A DNA stretch of 64,000 bases from Promethearchaeota archaeon. Its GTDB lineage: Archaea; Asgardarchaeota; Lokiarchaeia; Sigyniarchaeales; SOKP01. A model generated the notes under the pieces. It was not told the DNA's origin. It made no database searches and worked only from the letters and a program-made list of their open reading frames with translations. Shown here piece by piece: positions 37,774 to 47,202 of the stretch (positions are counted from its first letter, which is position 1; each line of letters opens with the position of its first letter). Location of the stretch: assembly GCA_029838195.1 (NCBI GenBank), contig JALGVJ010000013.1, forward strand, positions 33,287 through 97,286, read 5' to 3'. A program made the translations under genes and the position numbers.

Positions 37774-38397
37774 ATGAGAATGGACGAATGGGATGATGAT
37801 TATCAAGATCTTTATGAAAAAATAAAGGAATTCTTTAAAGATAATCCGAAAATTTTTGATTTAGATTTTTTAATCTTCATGGGCCCAGATCCAAATTTTG
37901 ATAAAAAAAATAGGAAGCCTAAATCATTTAAAATTCATTACCATTTTGAACCGGGCATGAAAGCTCCGGAAGTTAAAATTGATGGAAACATGGATAAAAA
38001 GCACTTGAATGAATATATGAAACATTTAAGGTTCAATTTTCCTTTTAATCCAAAGTTCAAACCTCAGAAAAAATTCAAATCAAAAGGACCTTTAGATGCA
38101 AATCAATTGAGTTTCGAACCTATCACGATTAATGAGGTAGAGAAAGAAGTTCAAGAACCTCGATTGGAAATTTGTAAAGCTCCTGATTGCCTGAAGCTCG
38201 TGTTTGAAGCACCTGGTATTGAAAAAAATGATATTATCTTGAGCATGAGTGATGATGGTGAGATCTTGAATTTTTCTGCGGAAGGACCACATCGGAGATA
38301 TTTTAAACATGTACACCTTCCCGAAAAATGCGCTCTAAAGGGATACGATATCGATGTTAATAATGGTCTGGTCATTTTAACCGTGAAAAAAAAATAA
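37774..38397 (+). CDS. Hsp20/alpha-crystallin-like small heat-shock protein
   Basis: About 207 residues. The last 85 residues form an Hsp20-type beta sandwich (LEICKAPDCLKLVFEAPGI, then ILSMSDDGEILNFSAEG, then FKHVHLPEKC), as in archaeal Hsp20 proteins that sit beside CDC48. The N-terminal 120 residues are acidic then basic (MDEWDDDYQDLYEKIKEFF; KFKPQKKFKSKG) and lack known motifs. It begins at ATG 37774, with a GTG just before. It is 88 bases upstream of cdc48, and the Hsp20-CDC48 pair is a known archaeal arrangement, which suggests shared work on misfolded proteins. Confidence 0.85.
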   Translation: MRMDEWDDDYQDLYEKIKEFFKDNPKIFDLDFLIFMGPDPNFDKKNRKPKSFKIHYHFEPGMKAPEVKIDGNMDKKHLNEYMKHLRFNFPFNPKFKPQKKFKSKGPLDANQLSFEPITINEVEKEVQEPRLEICKAPDCLKLVFEAPGIEKNDIILSMSDDGEILNFSAEGPHRRYFKHVHLPEKCALKGYDIDVNNGLVILTVKKK

Positions 38398-38485
38398 AGG
38401 GTACACGTTTATATTTTTATAAATTTTTTACCATGATCGTAATTATTTTAATACATGATAAGCATCACATGAAAATGAATGAAAT

Positions 38486-40708
38486 ATGAGTTTCGCAAAA
38501 GAATTTAAGGGAAAAAACTATAAAATTCGGGTAAAGGACGCTTTCAAGGAAGATGCGGGCAGGGGTATCGTGCGGTTAGATCCGCATATCGAGGAAGAGT
38601 TAAGATTACGCACGGGCGACGTAATTGAAATTTCTCATCCCGTTTTGAACAAGAGAACCGCCGCACTTCTGTATCCTGGCCGTGAAGAGGATCGCGGAGC
38701 AAATATCATCAGAATGGATCCCTCCCTTCGCCGCAATTTGAATGTTTCTGTAGATGATATCGTGGAAATCCGTAAAATTGAAGCTGCTCTGGCAAAAAAA
38801 GTTACGTTTGCCGGATTAGAAGAGGCTGTAATCCTTAGAAATTCACAACAATTAGCCAGAAAACTGGAAAATAGGGTGATTACTAAAGAAGATATCCTTA
38901 GCTTTTACGCAATGGGGCGTCGCGTCGACCTCGTGGTCGTAGACTACACTCCTCGAGCCGATGCCGTGCGCATTCATATTGACACGAAAATCATATTGTC
39001 CGAAAAGAGCCATAAGGAACTTAAAGAATTAGAGAAGAGCAGAGTGACGTATGAAGATATAGGTGGTTTAGCGGATGAAATTCAAAAAATCCGTGAAATG
39101 ATCGAATTGCCGATTCGGCACCCCGAACTCTTCAAGCGCATCGGAATTGATCCCCCTAAAGGCGTGTTGCTCCATGGCCCTCCAGGAACAGGTAAAACTT
39201 TATTAGCACGGGCTGTTGCCTATGAAACGGAAGCTCATTTTATCACGATCAGCGGGCCGGAGATCATGAGTAAGTTCTATGGCCAGAGCGAAGAGAACTT
39301 GCGAAAGGTCTTCAATGAGGCAAAAGAAATGGCTCCATCAATAATTTTTATCGATGAATTGGATTCAATCGCACCAAAAAGAGGAGAGGTCACGGGGGAA
39401 GTGGAGCGGAGAGTTGTTGCTCAACTTTTAAGCTTAATGGATGGTTTAGAAGGACGGGGCGAGATAATCGTCATAGGAGCGACGAATCGAGTGAATGACA
39501 TCGACCCCGCCTTGCGACGCCCTGGACGATTCGACCGGGAGATTGAGATCGGGGTTCCTGACACGGATGGCCGCTTTGAAATCTTACAAATTCACACTCG
39601 CGGCATGCCTTTATATCATAATGTAGATTTGAGACTCATTGCGGAAAAAACTCATGGGTTTGTTGGGGCGGATATTGAAGCATTAGCAAAAGAGGCGGCA
39701 ATGCTTGCTATTAGAGAATTGTTGCCACAGATTAATCTCGATAAGCCCATCCCCATAGAAATATTATCTGACTTGCAAATCAAAATGGAGCATTTTCAGG
39801 CAGCTCTCACGAGTATTGAACCTTCTGCCTTGCGAGAAGTTCTAATAACGCAGCCCACGGAAACGTGGGACGATGTGGGAGGGTTAGATCACGCCAAACA
39901 ACAATTACAAGAAGTGATTGAATGGCCCTTGAAGTATCCAGAACTGTATCGGCACTTGAATTCTAAACCGCCGAGCGGAATTTTGCTCCATGGCCCCCCC
40001 GGAACGGGAAAAACTCTCATTGCCAAAGCTTTAGCTCATGAAAGTGAAGTAAACTTCATATCCGTTAAAGGACCGGAATTTCTATCCAAATGGGTAGGAG
40101 AAAGCGAGAAAGCCGTGCGAGAAACCTTTAGAAAAGCAAGATCTGCAGCCCCTTGTATCATTTTCTTTGATGAAATTGATGCTATTGCGGGAATGAGAGG
40201 CCGATTTGCCAGTTCTCAAGTCACTGAACAAGTGGTATCTCAATTGTTAACAGAAATGGATGGCTTAGAAGGATTAAAAGACGTTATATTAATCGCTGCA
40301 ACTAACCGCGCTGACATGCTGGACCCCGCATTATTGAGATCAGGACGATTTGGAAGGCATATTGAGATCCCCATGCCTAACTTAGAAGCTCGAAAAGAGA
40401 TCTTCAAAATTCACCTGAGAAATAAGCCCTTGGCTGACGATGTAAATATCGACAAAATGGCAGAAAAATTGGATGGATACACCGGAGCCGATATTGCGGC
40501 TATCTGTGAAGAAGCCACTCTGCTTACGATTCGCAAGGCTATAATGGACTCTAGTATGAATCCGCATGATGATAAATCCGTAAAAACCGTGAAAATTTCG
40601 AAGAAAGAATTTGATGCAGCTATTGAGAAAATATTAAAGTCTGCCAACAGGGCACAAGAAGCATACAAGAGGGATTTGAAGGAGCCCTCAGAAGAATTAT
40701 ACAGGTAA
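38486..40708 (+). CDS. cdc48: CDC48/VCP AAA+ ATPase
   Basis: Hexameric unfoldase that pulls proteins from complexes and feeds proteolysis. The 740-residue protein has the N domain (1-190), D1 with Walker A GPPGTGKT (231-238) and Walker [10 protein letters not shown] (about 296), and D2 with a second GPPGTGKT (503-510) and Walker [10 protein letters not shown] (about 571). Arginine-finger regions [10 protein letters not shown] and [10 protein letters not shown] are intact. The GC content of this gene is visibly higher than its surroundings, as expected for a conserved, highly expressed gene. It lies after the Hsp20-like gene. Confidence 0.97.
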   Translation: MSFAKEFKGKNYKIRVKDAFKEDAGRGIVRLDPHIEEELRLRTGDVIEISHPVLNKRTAALLYPGREEDRGANIIRMDPSLRRNLNVSVDDIVEIRKIEAALAKKVTFAGLEEAVILRNSQQLARKLENRVITKEDILSFYAMGRRVDLVVVDYTPRADAVRIHIDTKIILSEKSHKELKELEKSRVTYEDIGGLADEIQKIREMIELPIRHPELFKRIGIDPPKGVLLHGPPGTGKTLLARAVAYETEAHFITISGPEIMSKFYGQSEENLRKVFNEAKEMAPSIIFIDELDSIAPKRGEVTGEVERRVVAQLLSLMDGLEGRGEIIVIGATNRVNDIDPALRRPGRFDREIEIGVPDTDGRFEILQIHTRGMPLYHNVDLRLIAEKTHGFVGADIEALAKEAAMLAIRELLPQINLDKPIPIEILSDLQIKMEHFQAALTSIEPSALREVLITQPTETWDDVGGLDHAKQQLQEVIEWPLKYPELYRHLNSKPPSGILLHGPPGTGKTLIAKALAHESEVNFISVKGPEFLSKWVGESEKAVRETFRKARSAAPCIIFFDEIDAIAGMRGRFASSQVTEQVVSQLLTEMDGLEGLKDVILIAATNRADMLDPALLRSGRFGRHIEIPMPNLEARKEIFKIHLRNKPLADDVNIDKMAEKLDGYTGADIAAICEEATLLTIRKAIMDSSMNPHDDKSVKTVKISKKEFDAAIEKILKSANRAQEAYKRDLKEPSEELYR

Positions 40709-40787
40709 GGGAATTTTTTCTTTGGCACCCTCCTGTATTATAATCTCTAATTAATATAAAAACCAATGAAAAAAACGAGGTAAAAGA

Positions 40788-41573
40788 ATGGAAATAGAAA
40801 AACAAGCTAAAAAAGAAATTAAATTGAATTTGGATACTTTATTAGAAATTCTGGGAAATCCAACCCGACGAGCCATATTAGCCAAGCTCGCAAAAGTACC
40901 TCATTCGACCTCTGAACTCGCTCGCTCTCTTAAAATCTCTCGTCAAGCAACTCATTCTCAATTAGATATATTAGAAAATTATGGCCTTATAGAAAAAATT
41001 GAAACCGAAAAAAGAGGGAGCAAATATAAGATTAAATCAAACATTAACGTTAGAATTGATATTTCACCCGATTATTACAATATCAATTATAATTTTTCTT
41101 TCCCTCTTAACAATAATGACTCTCGATATCGAAAAAAAATTGGATTCCCTCCTGATTATAATAAATTAAAAAAACCAGGAGACAAGATTAAAGTTTTAGC
41201 CAAAAAAATAAAAGACTTGGAAACCAACTTGGAAAAAATAGAAAAAGAGCGGCAGGATATGGTTCATTTTAAGCAATGCCTGATTTCCGAATTGAAAAAC
41301 GTCATTGAAATGACGTATGATACTAAGTATTTCAGAAATGACCCTGAATTTGACAACTTGGAGAAAGAAATTGCTCTTTCCTTATTCTTTAATCCAAAAC
41401 GATATTTCGATGAAATTAATATCGATGAACTCCTGGAAGATGTCTTTTTCACGGAAATGGATAAGATACGCAAGGAACAGAGCAATGTTTTGATTAGACA
41501 TTTATTAAGAGACTTGTCTCGGTTCATTGATTTCCTCTATGAAGAAGATGATTCGTGGTTTTTCAGGCTTTAA
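40788..41573 (+). CDS. ArsR-family winged-helix regulator with coiled coil
   Basis: A 261-residue protein. Residues 10-80 form an ArsR-type winged helix (LLEILGNPTRRAILAKLAK, then TSELARSLKISRQATHSQLDIL). Residues 130-165 are a coiled coil (KVLAKKIKDLETNLEKIEKERQ), and the remainder is helical and unrecognised. It starts at ATG after GAGGTAAAAG. It follows cdc48 and precedes a small metallopeptidase on the same strand, so it may control this proteostasis group, which is only inference. Confidence 0.85.
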   Translation: MEIEKQAKKEIKLNLDTLLEILGNPTRRAILAKLAKVPHSTSELARSLKISRQATHSQLDILENYGLIEKIETEKRGSKYKIKSNINVRIDISPDYYNINYNFSFPLNNNDSRYRKKIGFPPDYNKLKKPGDKIKVLAKKIKDLETNLEKIEKERQDMVHFKQCLISELKNVIEMTYDTKYFRNDPEFDNLEKEIALSLFFNPKRYFDEINIDELLEDVFFTEMDKIRKEQSNVLIRHLLRDLSRFIDFLYEEDDSWFFRL

Positions 41574-41629
41574 GGAAATCAACTATTTTTTCATTTTATA
41601 TATTATGAATATAAAAAGAGGGGTAAAAA

Positions 41630-42130
41630 ATGGATTATACCGAATTGAAAAAAGAGATCCCCGAAATCTTTGAAAAAGTAAAAAAAAATGTTAAGAAAAC
41701 CCTAAATCTCCATCGAGCGGGAGTTAGTTTAGGCATAGTAGAAATGGGCATGAGTATGCACGGATTTATCGGAGGAATGCATTTTTCACCGGGAACGGAC
41801 ATTGTCATGAATAAAACTCCGCTAAAAATTTTATTAACGACACAACCCGATGAAATCGTGCGGGCTTATGTGTATCATATCTTATTGCACGAATATCTTC
41901 ATTCTCTTGGCATCTTGGATGAAAGGATGTGCCGTGAGCTCACTTTGAAAATCACGGAACAAGTGTATCCTCAAAACGATTATCCGGCTCGAATAATTGC
42001 GAAAAAAGGAATTGCCGCTTTCATTTCAAATCAACACCTGATCTATGCGCCTCCCGCTTTAAAACCGGATGGGATCTCCATTGAACGAATTGATGGGTTT
42101 GATAGTGAAAGTTATTCATATTATTCTTAA
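41630..42130 (+). CDS. Small zinc metallopeptidase-like protein (HExxHxxGxxD)
   Basis: A 166-residue protein with a metzincin-like zinc motif: H87-E88-Y-L-H91-x-x-G94-x-x-D97 (HEYLHSLGILDE). The aspartate as third ligand resembles SprT/WSS1-like or other short gluzincin relatives, but the rest of the sequence is not recognisable to me. A strong GAGGGG ribosome binding site lies 6-10 bases before the ATG. No signal peptide or membrane segment, so it acts inside the cell. It sits after the ArsR-like regulator and may be co-transcribed. Confidence 0.78.
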   Translation: MDYTELKKEIPEIFEKVKKNVKKTLNLHRAGVSLGIVEMGMSMHGFIGGMHFSPGTDIVMNKTPLKILLTTQPDEIVRAYVYHILLHEYLHSLGILDERMCRELTLKITEQVYPQNDYPARIIAKKGIAAFISNQHLIYAPPALKPDGISIERIDGFDSESYSYYS

Positions 42131-42364
42131 AAGGTCCTTATTCTCTTTCCTTTTTCTTAACAATATATCCCGAATAATTGAAGAGACTCTCGAACTCTGA
42201 TTAATTGAATTATCCTCTCATCATTTTACTTAATTTAGATTTTATAAGTTCGCTTTTTCTTATCCAATGAAAATAAATTTTAACAAACATCTTTAGTTCT
42301 AAATAATTAAAATTATTTAAAAAAAAACTCTAATTAAAAATAGAGGAAAATATATCATCCGCAT

Positions 42365-42378
42365 GGTGATCCCCCATT
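42365..42378 (+). promoter_or_regulatory. Shine-Dalgarno with non-canonical ATT start
   Basis: GGTGAT (42365-42370), a perfect match to the anti-Shine-Dalgarno sequence, is followed by five C residues and then ATT (42376) and TCA in the polyferredoxin frame. The same SD also contains an out-of-frame ATG (42363) and GTG that end after a few codons. Confidence 0.45.
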
Positions 42379-43449
42379 TCAAATAGCACACCGTCATCAA
42401 ATAACAAAATTCCAGAAGAAAAAATCGAAAAAAAACTTGGAGTGACTCCTAATCAATTTATTTTGGAATGGAAATTTAAAAATGTGGATAAAAAATTAGT
42501 CTATGACATCAAAAAATGCATTGGGTGTAGCTTGTGTAAGTTAGTTTGTCCCGTGGACGCCATTGAATTGGGGCCCATTCCTGAAATAGCTCAAGGTATC
42601 TTGGACGAATCTACTCCCAAATTGTTAATCGACCACGATAAATGTTGTTACTGCATGTTGTGTGCCATCGTGTGTCCTAATGATGCATTCCATGAAAATA
42701 TCACGCCCGCAGACCAAATCATTTTAGATCAATACCCTTCCCTTGACAAGTTTTATATAATTGACCAAGAGAAATGCATCAAAGATGAAAGCAATGAAGT
42801 TTGCCGCAGCTGTTTGACCGTCCGCGAACGAAACAATATTAAAGAATATTTTCGAATTCAGAAAGAATGTCCAACAAAATGTTTCTCCATTTCTTCTCCC
42901 ATTAAAGGAGAAGTTATCATTAAAAAACCTATGCTATGGAAATGCGACCCACAAGGATGCAAGGCATGTGTGAATATTTGTCCTACTGAATCTTTTTTCA
43001 TTCCTGAAAGTGCAGAGGAGGTGAAAAAACACGGAAAAATTGCCTGCGACGAAAAGGCTTGTTTCTATTGCGGCGCTTGCGAAAATTCTTGTCCGGATAA
43101 TTTGATTAAAGTGAATAGAACGGAGGTCACCATTCTTGAACCGAAAGAAAAAAAGAATTATCCGTGGATTAAGGGCTGGGTAAACAATATTAAAAAAATC
43201 CTCAGAAAACGGTTGGTCGAGGGAAAGGAGCAAATCAAGATTCCGGTCATCGAAAAAGAACTTAAAAAAATAGAAGAAACCATCGAAGAAGAGGTACCGC
43301 AATTATCCGAAGAAGACAGGAAAAAATTAAATCAATTAAATGAAAAAATTCAAAAACTCTTGCGATCACCAAAAATCAGATATTGGATTAAAGATAAAAA
43401 AATTGAGAGACTTTCGAAAGAATTAAAAAAATGTATAACTGAGAATTGA
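42376..43449 (+). CDS. Polyferredoxin with four to five 4Fe-4S motifs
   Basis: About 357 residues. Cysteine motifs in order: CIGCSLCKLVCP, CCYCMLCAIVCP, an irregular region with CRSC and CPTKC, CKACVNICP, and CFYCGACENSCP, enough for four or five [4Fe-4S] clusters. The last 110 residues are charged helix. It probably moves electrons between cytoplasmic redox enzymes. The first standard start (GTG 42442) would drop a coding-looking N-terminus (NKIPEEKIEKKLG) that is open to 42370. The ATT at 42376 fits the SD best. A one-base deletion in the C-run at 42371-42375 would instead link it to the ATG at 42363. Confidence 0.85.
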   Translation: MSNSTPSSNNKIPEEKIEKKLGVTPNQFILEWKFKNVDKKLVYDIKKCIGCSLCKLVCPVDAIELGPIPEIAQGILDESTPKLLIDHDKCCYCMLCAIVCPNDAFHENITPADQIILDQYPSLDKFYIIDQEKCIKDESNEVCRSCLTVRERNNIKEYFRIQKECPTKCFSISSPIKGEVIIKKPMLWKCDPQGCKACVNICPTESFFIPESAEEVKKHGKIACDEKACFYCGACENSCPDNLIKVNRTEVTILEPKEKKNYPWIKGWVNNIKKILRKRLVEGKEQIKIPVIEKELKKIEETIEEEVPQLSEEDRKKLNQLNEKIQKLLRSPKIRYWIKDKKIERLSKELKKCITEN

Positions 43450-43747
43450 GGAAAGCCGAAACACGTGAAAGCAAGCGGGAATCAGCGTGAGCGTGAGACA
43501 AATGTTCGGATCATCGTCAAAAACCCAAATCTCCTTAAAATGTAAAGCTAATCTGAGAATCATACTGAATTTAAATCTGTAATATCCTTGACAATTTTAA
43601 AATCAAAAGAAAATCAAAAGTAAAATTCAAAGAAATAAAATAAATTACTAAAAAATTAATCTTTAATAAAAGAAAATTTATATATGAACTTTTTCTGCAT
43701 TCTAAAATACATATTATATGAAACATTTAGAAAAAATCGTATGAATT
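43450..43747. other. Intergenic, GC-richer segment then promoter
   Basis: The first 90 bases are richer in G+C than the surroundings and stay open in the polyferredoxin frame after its TGA for 31 codons. The remainder is AT-rich and contains a TATA-like AAAATTTATATATGAA (about 43674) some 70 bases before the TIR-like gene. No RNA gene identified. Confidence 0.35.
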
Positions 43748-46700
43748 ATGCCTCGAGCATTTATCGTCTATTCTTCCAGTCCTCATGTTCCATATATTGA
43801 AGATGTCTTGAATATAATTAATTCGGTACTTCTTAGCTTGAATATCGAACCCTATTATCTAAGAGATTTGATAAGAGGGGGAGAAATTTATAAAATCAAA
43901 ATTAAAAAATTGATAACTCAAAGTGATTTAGGAATAGTCGTGCTAGATGGTCTTAGACCAAATGTTGCGTTTGAATATGGTCTTTTAATGGCATGTGATA
44001 TTGATGTGATTCCATTAAAAAAATCGGATGCTAAATATTCTATTAAAACTGTATATTTTGATCCAACCAAAAAAGATGTAAATCCTGATTTAGCATTTGA
44101 GGATTATTCCCTTTCAAAACAAGCATTTGAACATTTAAAAGATCCTCCATTAGATATAAATATCCATCTTTCAGATTGCCAAGGAATACATGTTATTAAT
44201 TTTAATTCCATTGAAGATAGTGAGGGCCCTGAATCTCTTGGATATCTATTGAGGCAGGAAATTGAAAAAATAATTCCTAAGTTAAGATCAAGAGAAGGTC
44301 CAGGACTTAAGGATTTAACTTTAAGATATATGGATCTAAACCATGAACTATTAATCGAATCACTACAATTACTCTCTCTATTTTCATTTTTAGGATGGCG
44401 AAAAGGATTTAATGGCGATACTCGATTTCAAGACATCCGAAAGGAATTTGTATCCCTCTTTCAAAAGACTAGAAATCCGAAAGTAGAGGATGTTGATAAA
44501 ATTTTTGAAGAATTACTTGAAAGTGACAAGCCAATTCTAAGAAGATATGGGCGTTATTTAACCGTAGATTCCGAAAAAATTATAAATGAATCATTTGATT
44601 ACTATCTAAACACTAATTATAATGAATTTATTATAATCCTAAAATCAATCATAGAATCTGAAGTAGCTGAATTAAAAATTAGACTTTTTGATCGATTACG
44701 TACTATTAAAATAAAAAAACCTCAATTTGCTGAGGATTTAAGTGATTTTATTATTACCAGATCGAATTTATTCGGAGATATAACCGCATTAAAAAATTGG
44801 CAAAATAGTCGTCTTTTTGCAAGGGTAGGAACTATTATTCCTTCTAGTGCATTGAACAAATTATATGATTGGATAAACCCTCTTTCTCCAAAAGAGCTTG
44901 CAGATCTATTTCCATTCCAAAGCTCGTTAACTTTTCCCAGAAATCCCCAAGATGAGATTATTTGGTTTTTATCAAGTTTAGCAAAACATGAAAACTATTT
45001 TGATAAAGCAATGGAAATATTATCAAAATTTTCATTAATGATTTTAGTTCACCAAAAACAGATTCATGATGGCATCCATCAATTTGTCAATGACCTTGCA
45101 TTAGAACAATTTATGGAAAATTGTTATTGTCTGTTGGGTGGAGTAAATGTAGAGACAAGGTGGAATTTTATTAAAAATATCGATTACATAAAAATGTGGC
45201 CAGATGATTACAAATCTGCTTGTAAAAAATTAAAATATTACGCAATCAAGCTCTTTTTAAAGAAATCATGGGATATTCTAGGTCCTTTAGTTAATGGCAA
45301 GATTACTTTTACTCATTATAATATTATTGATGATAAAAAATACGATAAATTAGAAAATTGTCGTAAAGAAGCATATGAAATTCTCATGAATTGGCTGGAA
45401 AATCCAAAAGATAATGAAATTATTTATGACGATCTTTTTGAATATTTTTACCGTGATTTATCAGAATGGATAAAACATGTTTCTTGGGAAGATATAAAAA
45501 ATGTTTATCAAGATATCTTTTTAAAAGATAAAAAAAAATTATTAAAATTTTTAAGCTATATAGATAACCTTAAAGCTTATGAAAATAAATATTGGCAAGG
45601 TAGTTTTTCAAAAGAACATCTAGAATTAATATTTCAATTTCAAGAGGATTTAGAACATAGCTTCTCCCTTGAGGATCATTTTAGACGAAAAATTAGACTT
45701 TCTATCGATAATCCAGTGATTCATGTAAAATATCCAGATAAATCTAAAAGGGAAGAATATTATAATAAAATACGAAAAGAATTGGCTAAAGAATACATTG
45801 AATTAGATGAAACAGATAAAAAAAGAATTAGAGAAATTTTAGTTATGGAAAATTTTTCGTTAGACATCCAGTTTGTGCTTTTTTTAAAAGATAATTTAAG
45901 TATAAGAGAATTGATTCACGAAATTGAAGAAACATCCAAATTAATTAAAGGAAAAAATTTAACGATAATTTCAGAATATTTTATCAATCTATGGTATTCT
46001 CTTTTTAATAAAGATCAAAAAACTTGGAAAGGGCTTCTTAATAAATATTGGAATGAGTCATTTTTTAATCCCTACAGAGAAAGAATCTTAATAGCAACTA
46101 ATGACTCTTTAGATGAATTCAGATGGAGAAAATATGAAGAGCTTCTGAAAAGCGAAAGTGTAGATCCCGATATGGTATTAAGAACTTTAATAAATAAAGA
46201 ATTATCTCCTTCTGTTTCAATCGATGATAAAAGAGAAATCATTATAAATTCAATGAACCTTCTTGGAAAGTCAATTTCCGTGGAAAATCAAAATATAATT
46301 GACAATCTTTTGATTTATATTTTACATTTAGAAACTCTATTAAAATCAAATGAAAATTTAATCAATGAAGAATTAGCAACCGTATTCCTCAATATTTTTT
46401 ATCCCAAAAGTGAAGAAATTATTAGCTATTTACCCAATTTTGACATGTTAATTAAATTTGGAAGCTTTTCGAGAAAATGTTTTATAAAATGGTTGAAAAA
46501 AGGTTTTATTATTCATCAACAAACAGATAAGAATTTTCTAATAAAATGTTCTGAATTATATAATGACGATATTTTTCAAATCACTGAAGATTTTTTTGAA
46601 CAATCACAAAAAAAGAAAATTAGCTCTAAAAAATCCACTGAACTAAAGCGCTTTGAAATTTCAATAAATCCAGAAATTCTTCTTAAGTTTACAGAAGAAC

Positions 46701-47056
46701 AGATTAATAAATTATATGAATTAAATCCCTCTTTATTAGGAAAAATTTTTGGTAGATTATTAAGAATTCTTAAAGCAGAATCATCCTTTCCTGAAGCCCT
46801 TAAAATCCTAATTATTAAACATGGAAATGAGCCCAAGTTTAAAAATAGTATTTTTCAAGAATATTCATCTGGAGTTCGAGGTTTTTCGGGGAATAATTAT
46901 GACCAACAATTTTCTGAGGATTATAAAAAAATCATTCATTGGCGTGAAGAAGCCGTTGATAACGCAGTTAAAATATGGCTCCAAGAATTCCATCAATATA
47001 TCGATTCTCTTAGAGAGCAATCCCAAGATTTATGGAGAGAACTTGAAGTTGAATGA
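43748..47056 (+). CDS. Large protein with N-terminal TIR-like domain and helical C-terminal region; possible defence protein
   Basis: A 1102-residue protein. Residues 1-100 look like a TIR-like nucleotide-binding/NADase domain: FIVYSSSPH as first strand, SDLGIVVLD (59-67), and RPNVAFEYGLLMA (70-82), which matches the NVxFExG pattern of bacterial CAP12/Pycsar-type TIR domains, with E76 as possible catalytic glutamate. Deoxyribosyltransferase-like folds share part of this pattern. Residues 190-1100 are helical and unrecognised, ending with a SGVRGFSGNN turn and helix similar in style to the ends of large solenoid defence proteins. The codon use is very AT-rich. It lies in the gene-poor stretch, followed by a convergent membrane-protein gene. 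Confidence 0.7.
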   Translation: MPRAFIVYSSSPHVPYIEDVLNIINSVLLSLNIEPYYLRDLIRGGEIYKIKIKKLITQSDLGIVVLDGLRPNVAFEYGLLMACDIDVIPLKKSDAKYSIKTVYFDPTKKDVNPDLAFEDYSLSKQAFEHLKDPPLDINIHLSDCQGIHVINFNSIEDSEGPESLGYLLRQEIEKIIPKLRSREGPGLKDLTLRYMDLNHELLIESLQLLSLFSFLGWRKGFNGDTRFQDIRKEFVSLFQKTRNPKVEDVDKIFEELLESDKPILRRYGRYLTVDSEKIINESFDYYLNTNYNEFIIILKSIIESEVAELKIRLFDRLRTIKIKKPQFAEDLSDFIITRSNLFGDITALKNWQNSRLFARVGTIIPSSALNKLYDWINPLSPKELADLFPFQSSLTFPRNPQDEIIWFLSSLAKHENYFDKAMEILSKFSLMILVHQKQIHDGIHQFVNDLALEQFMENCYCLLGGVNVETRWNFIKNIDYIKMWPDDYKSACKKLKYYAIKLFLKKSWDILGPLVNGKITFTHYNIIDDKKYDKLENCRKEAYEILMNWLENPKDNEIIYDDLFEYFYRDLSEWIKHVSWEDIKNVYQDIFLKDKKKLLKFLSYIDNLKAYENKYWQGSFSKEHLELIFQFQEDLEHSFSLEDHFRRKIRLSIDNPVIHVKYPDKSKREEYYNKIRKELAKEYIELDETDKKRIREILVMENFSLDIQFVLFLKDNLSIRELIHEIEETSKLIKGKNLTIISEYFINLWYSLFNKDQKTWKGLLNKYWNESFFNPYRERILIATNDSLDEFRWRKYEELLKSESVDPDMVLRTLINKELSPSVSIDDKREIIINSMNLLGKSISVENQNIIDNLLIYILHLETLLKSNENLINEELATVFLNIFYPKSEEIISYLPNFDMLIKFGSFSRKCFIKWLKKGFIIHQQTDKNFLIKCSELYNDDIFQITEDFFEQSQKKKISSKKSTELKRFEISINPEILLKFTEEQINKLYELNPSLLGKIFGRLLRILKAESSFPEALKILIIKHGNEPKFKNSIFQEYSSGVRGFSGNNYDQQFSEDYKKIIHWREEAVDNAVKIWLQEFHQYIDSLREQSQDLWRELEVE

Positions 47057-47202
47057 ATTTCAAAATTAAAATTTAAAAAAGAAATCTTTTTCATTAATAA
47101 AAACGGCTTTTTCATGGTACTTTCCTCCTCTTTAAACTCCTTTTCTGACATTTACTCACATAAAAAAAGAAAGAAGCAATGTATTGATTAAAGATATAAT
47201 TG

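Noticed and set aside
40411..40805. Reverse ORFs at the end of cdc48
   Set aside because: Antisense to the conserved D2 domain and tail; low-complexity serine/phenylalanine-rich translation.
43450..43600. Possible C/D-box small RNA in the GC-richer segment after the polyferredoxin gene
   Set aside because: A CTGA D-box-like sequence exists, but no proper RTGATGA C box at the right distance.
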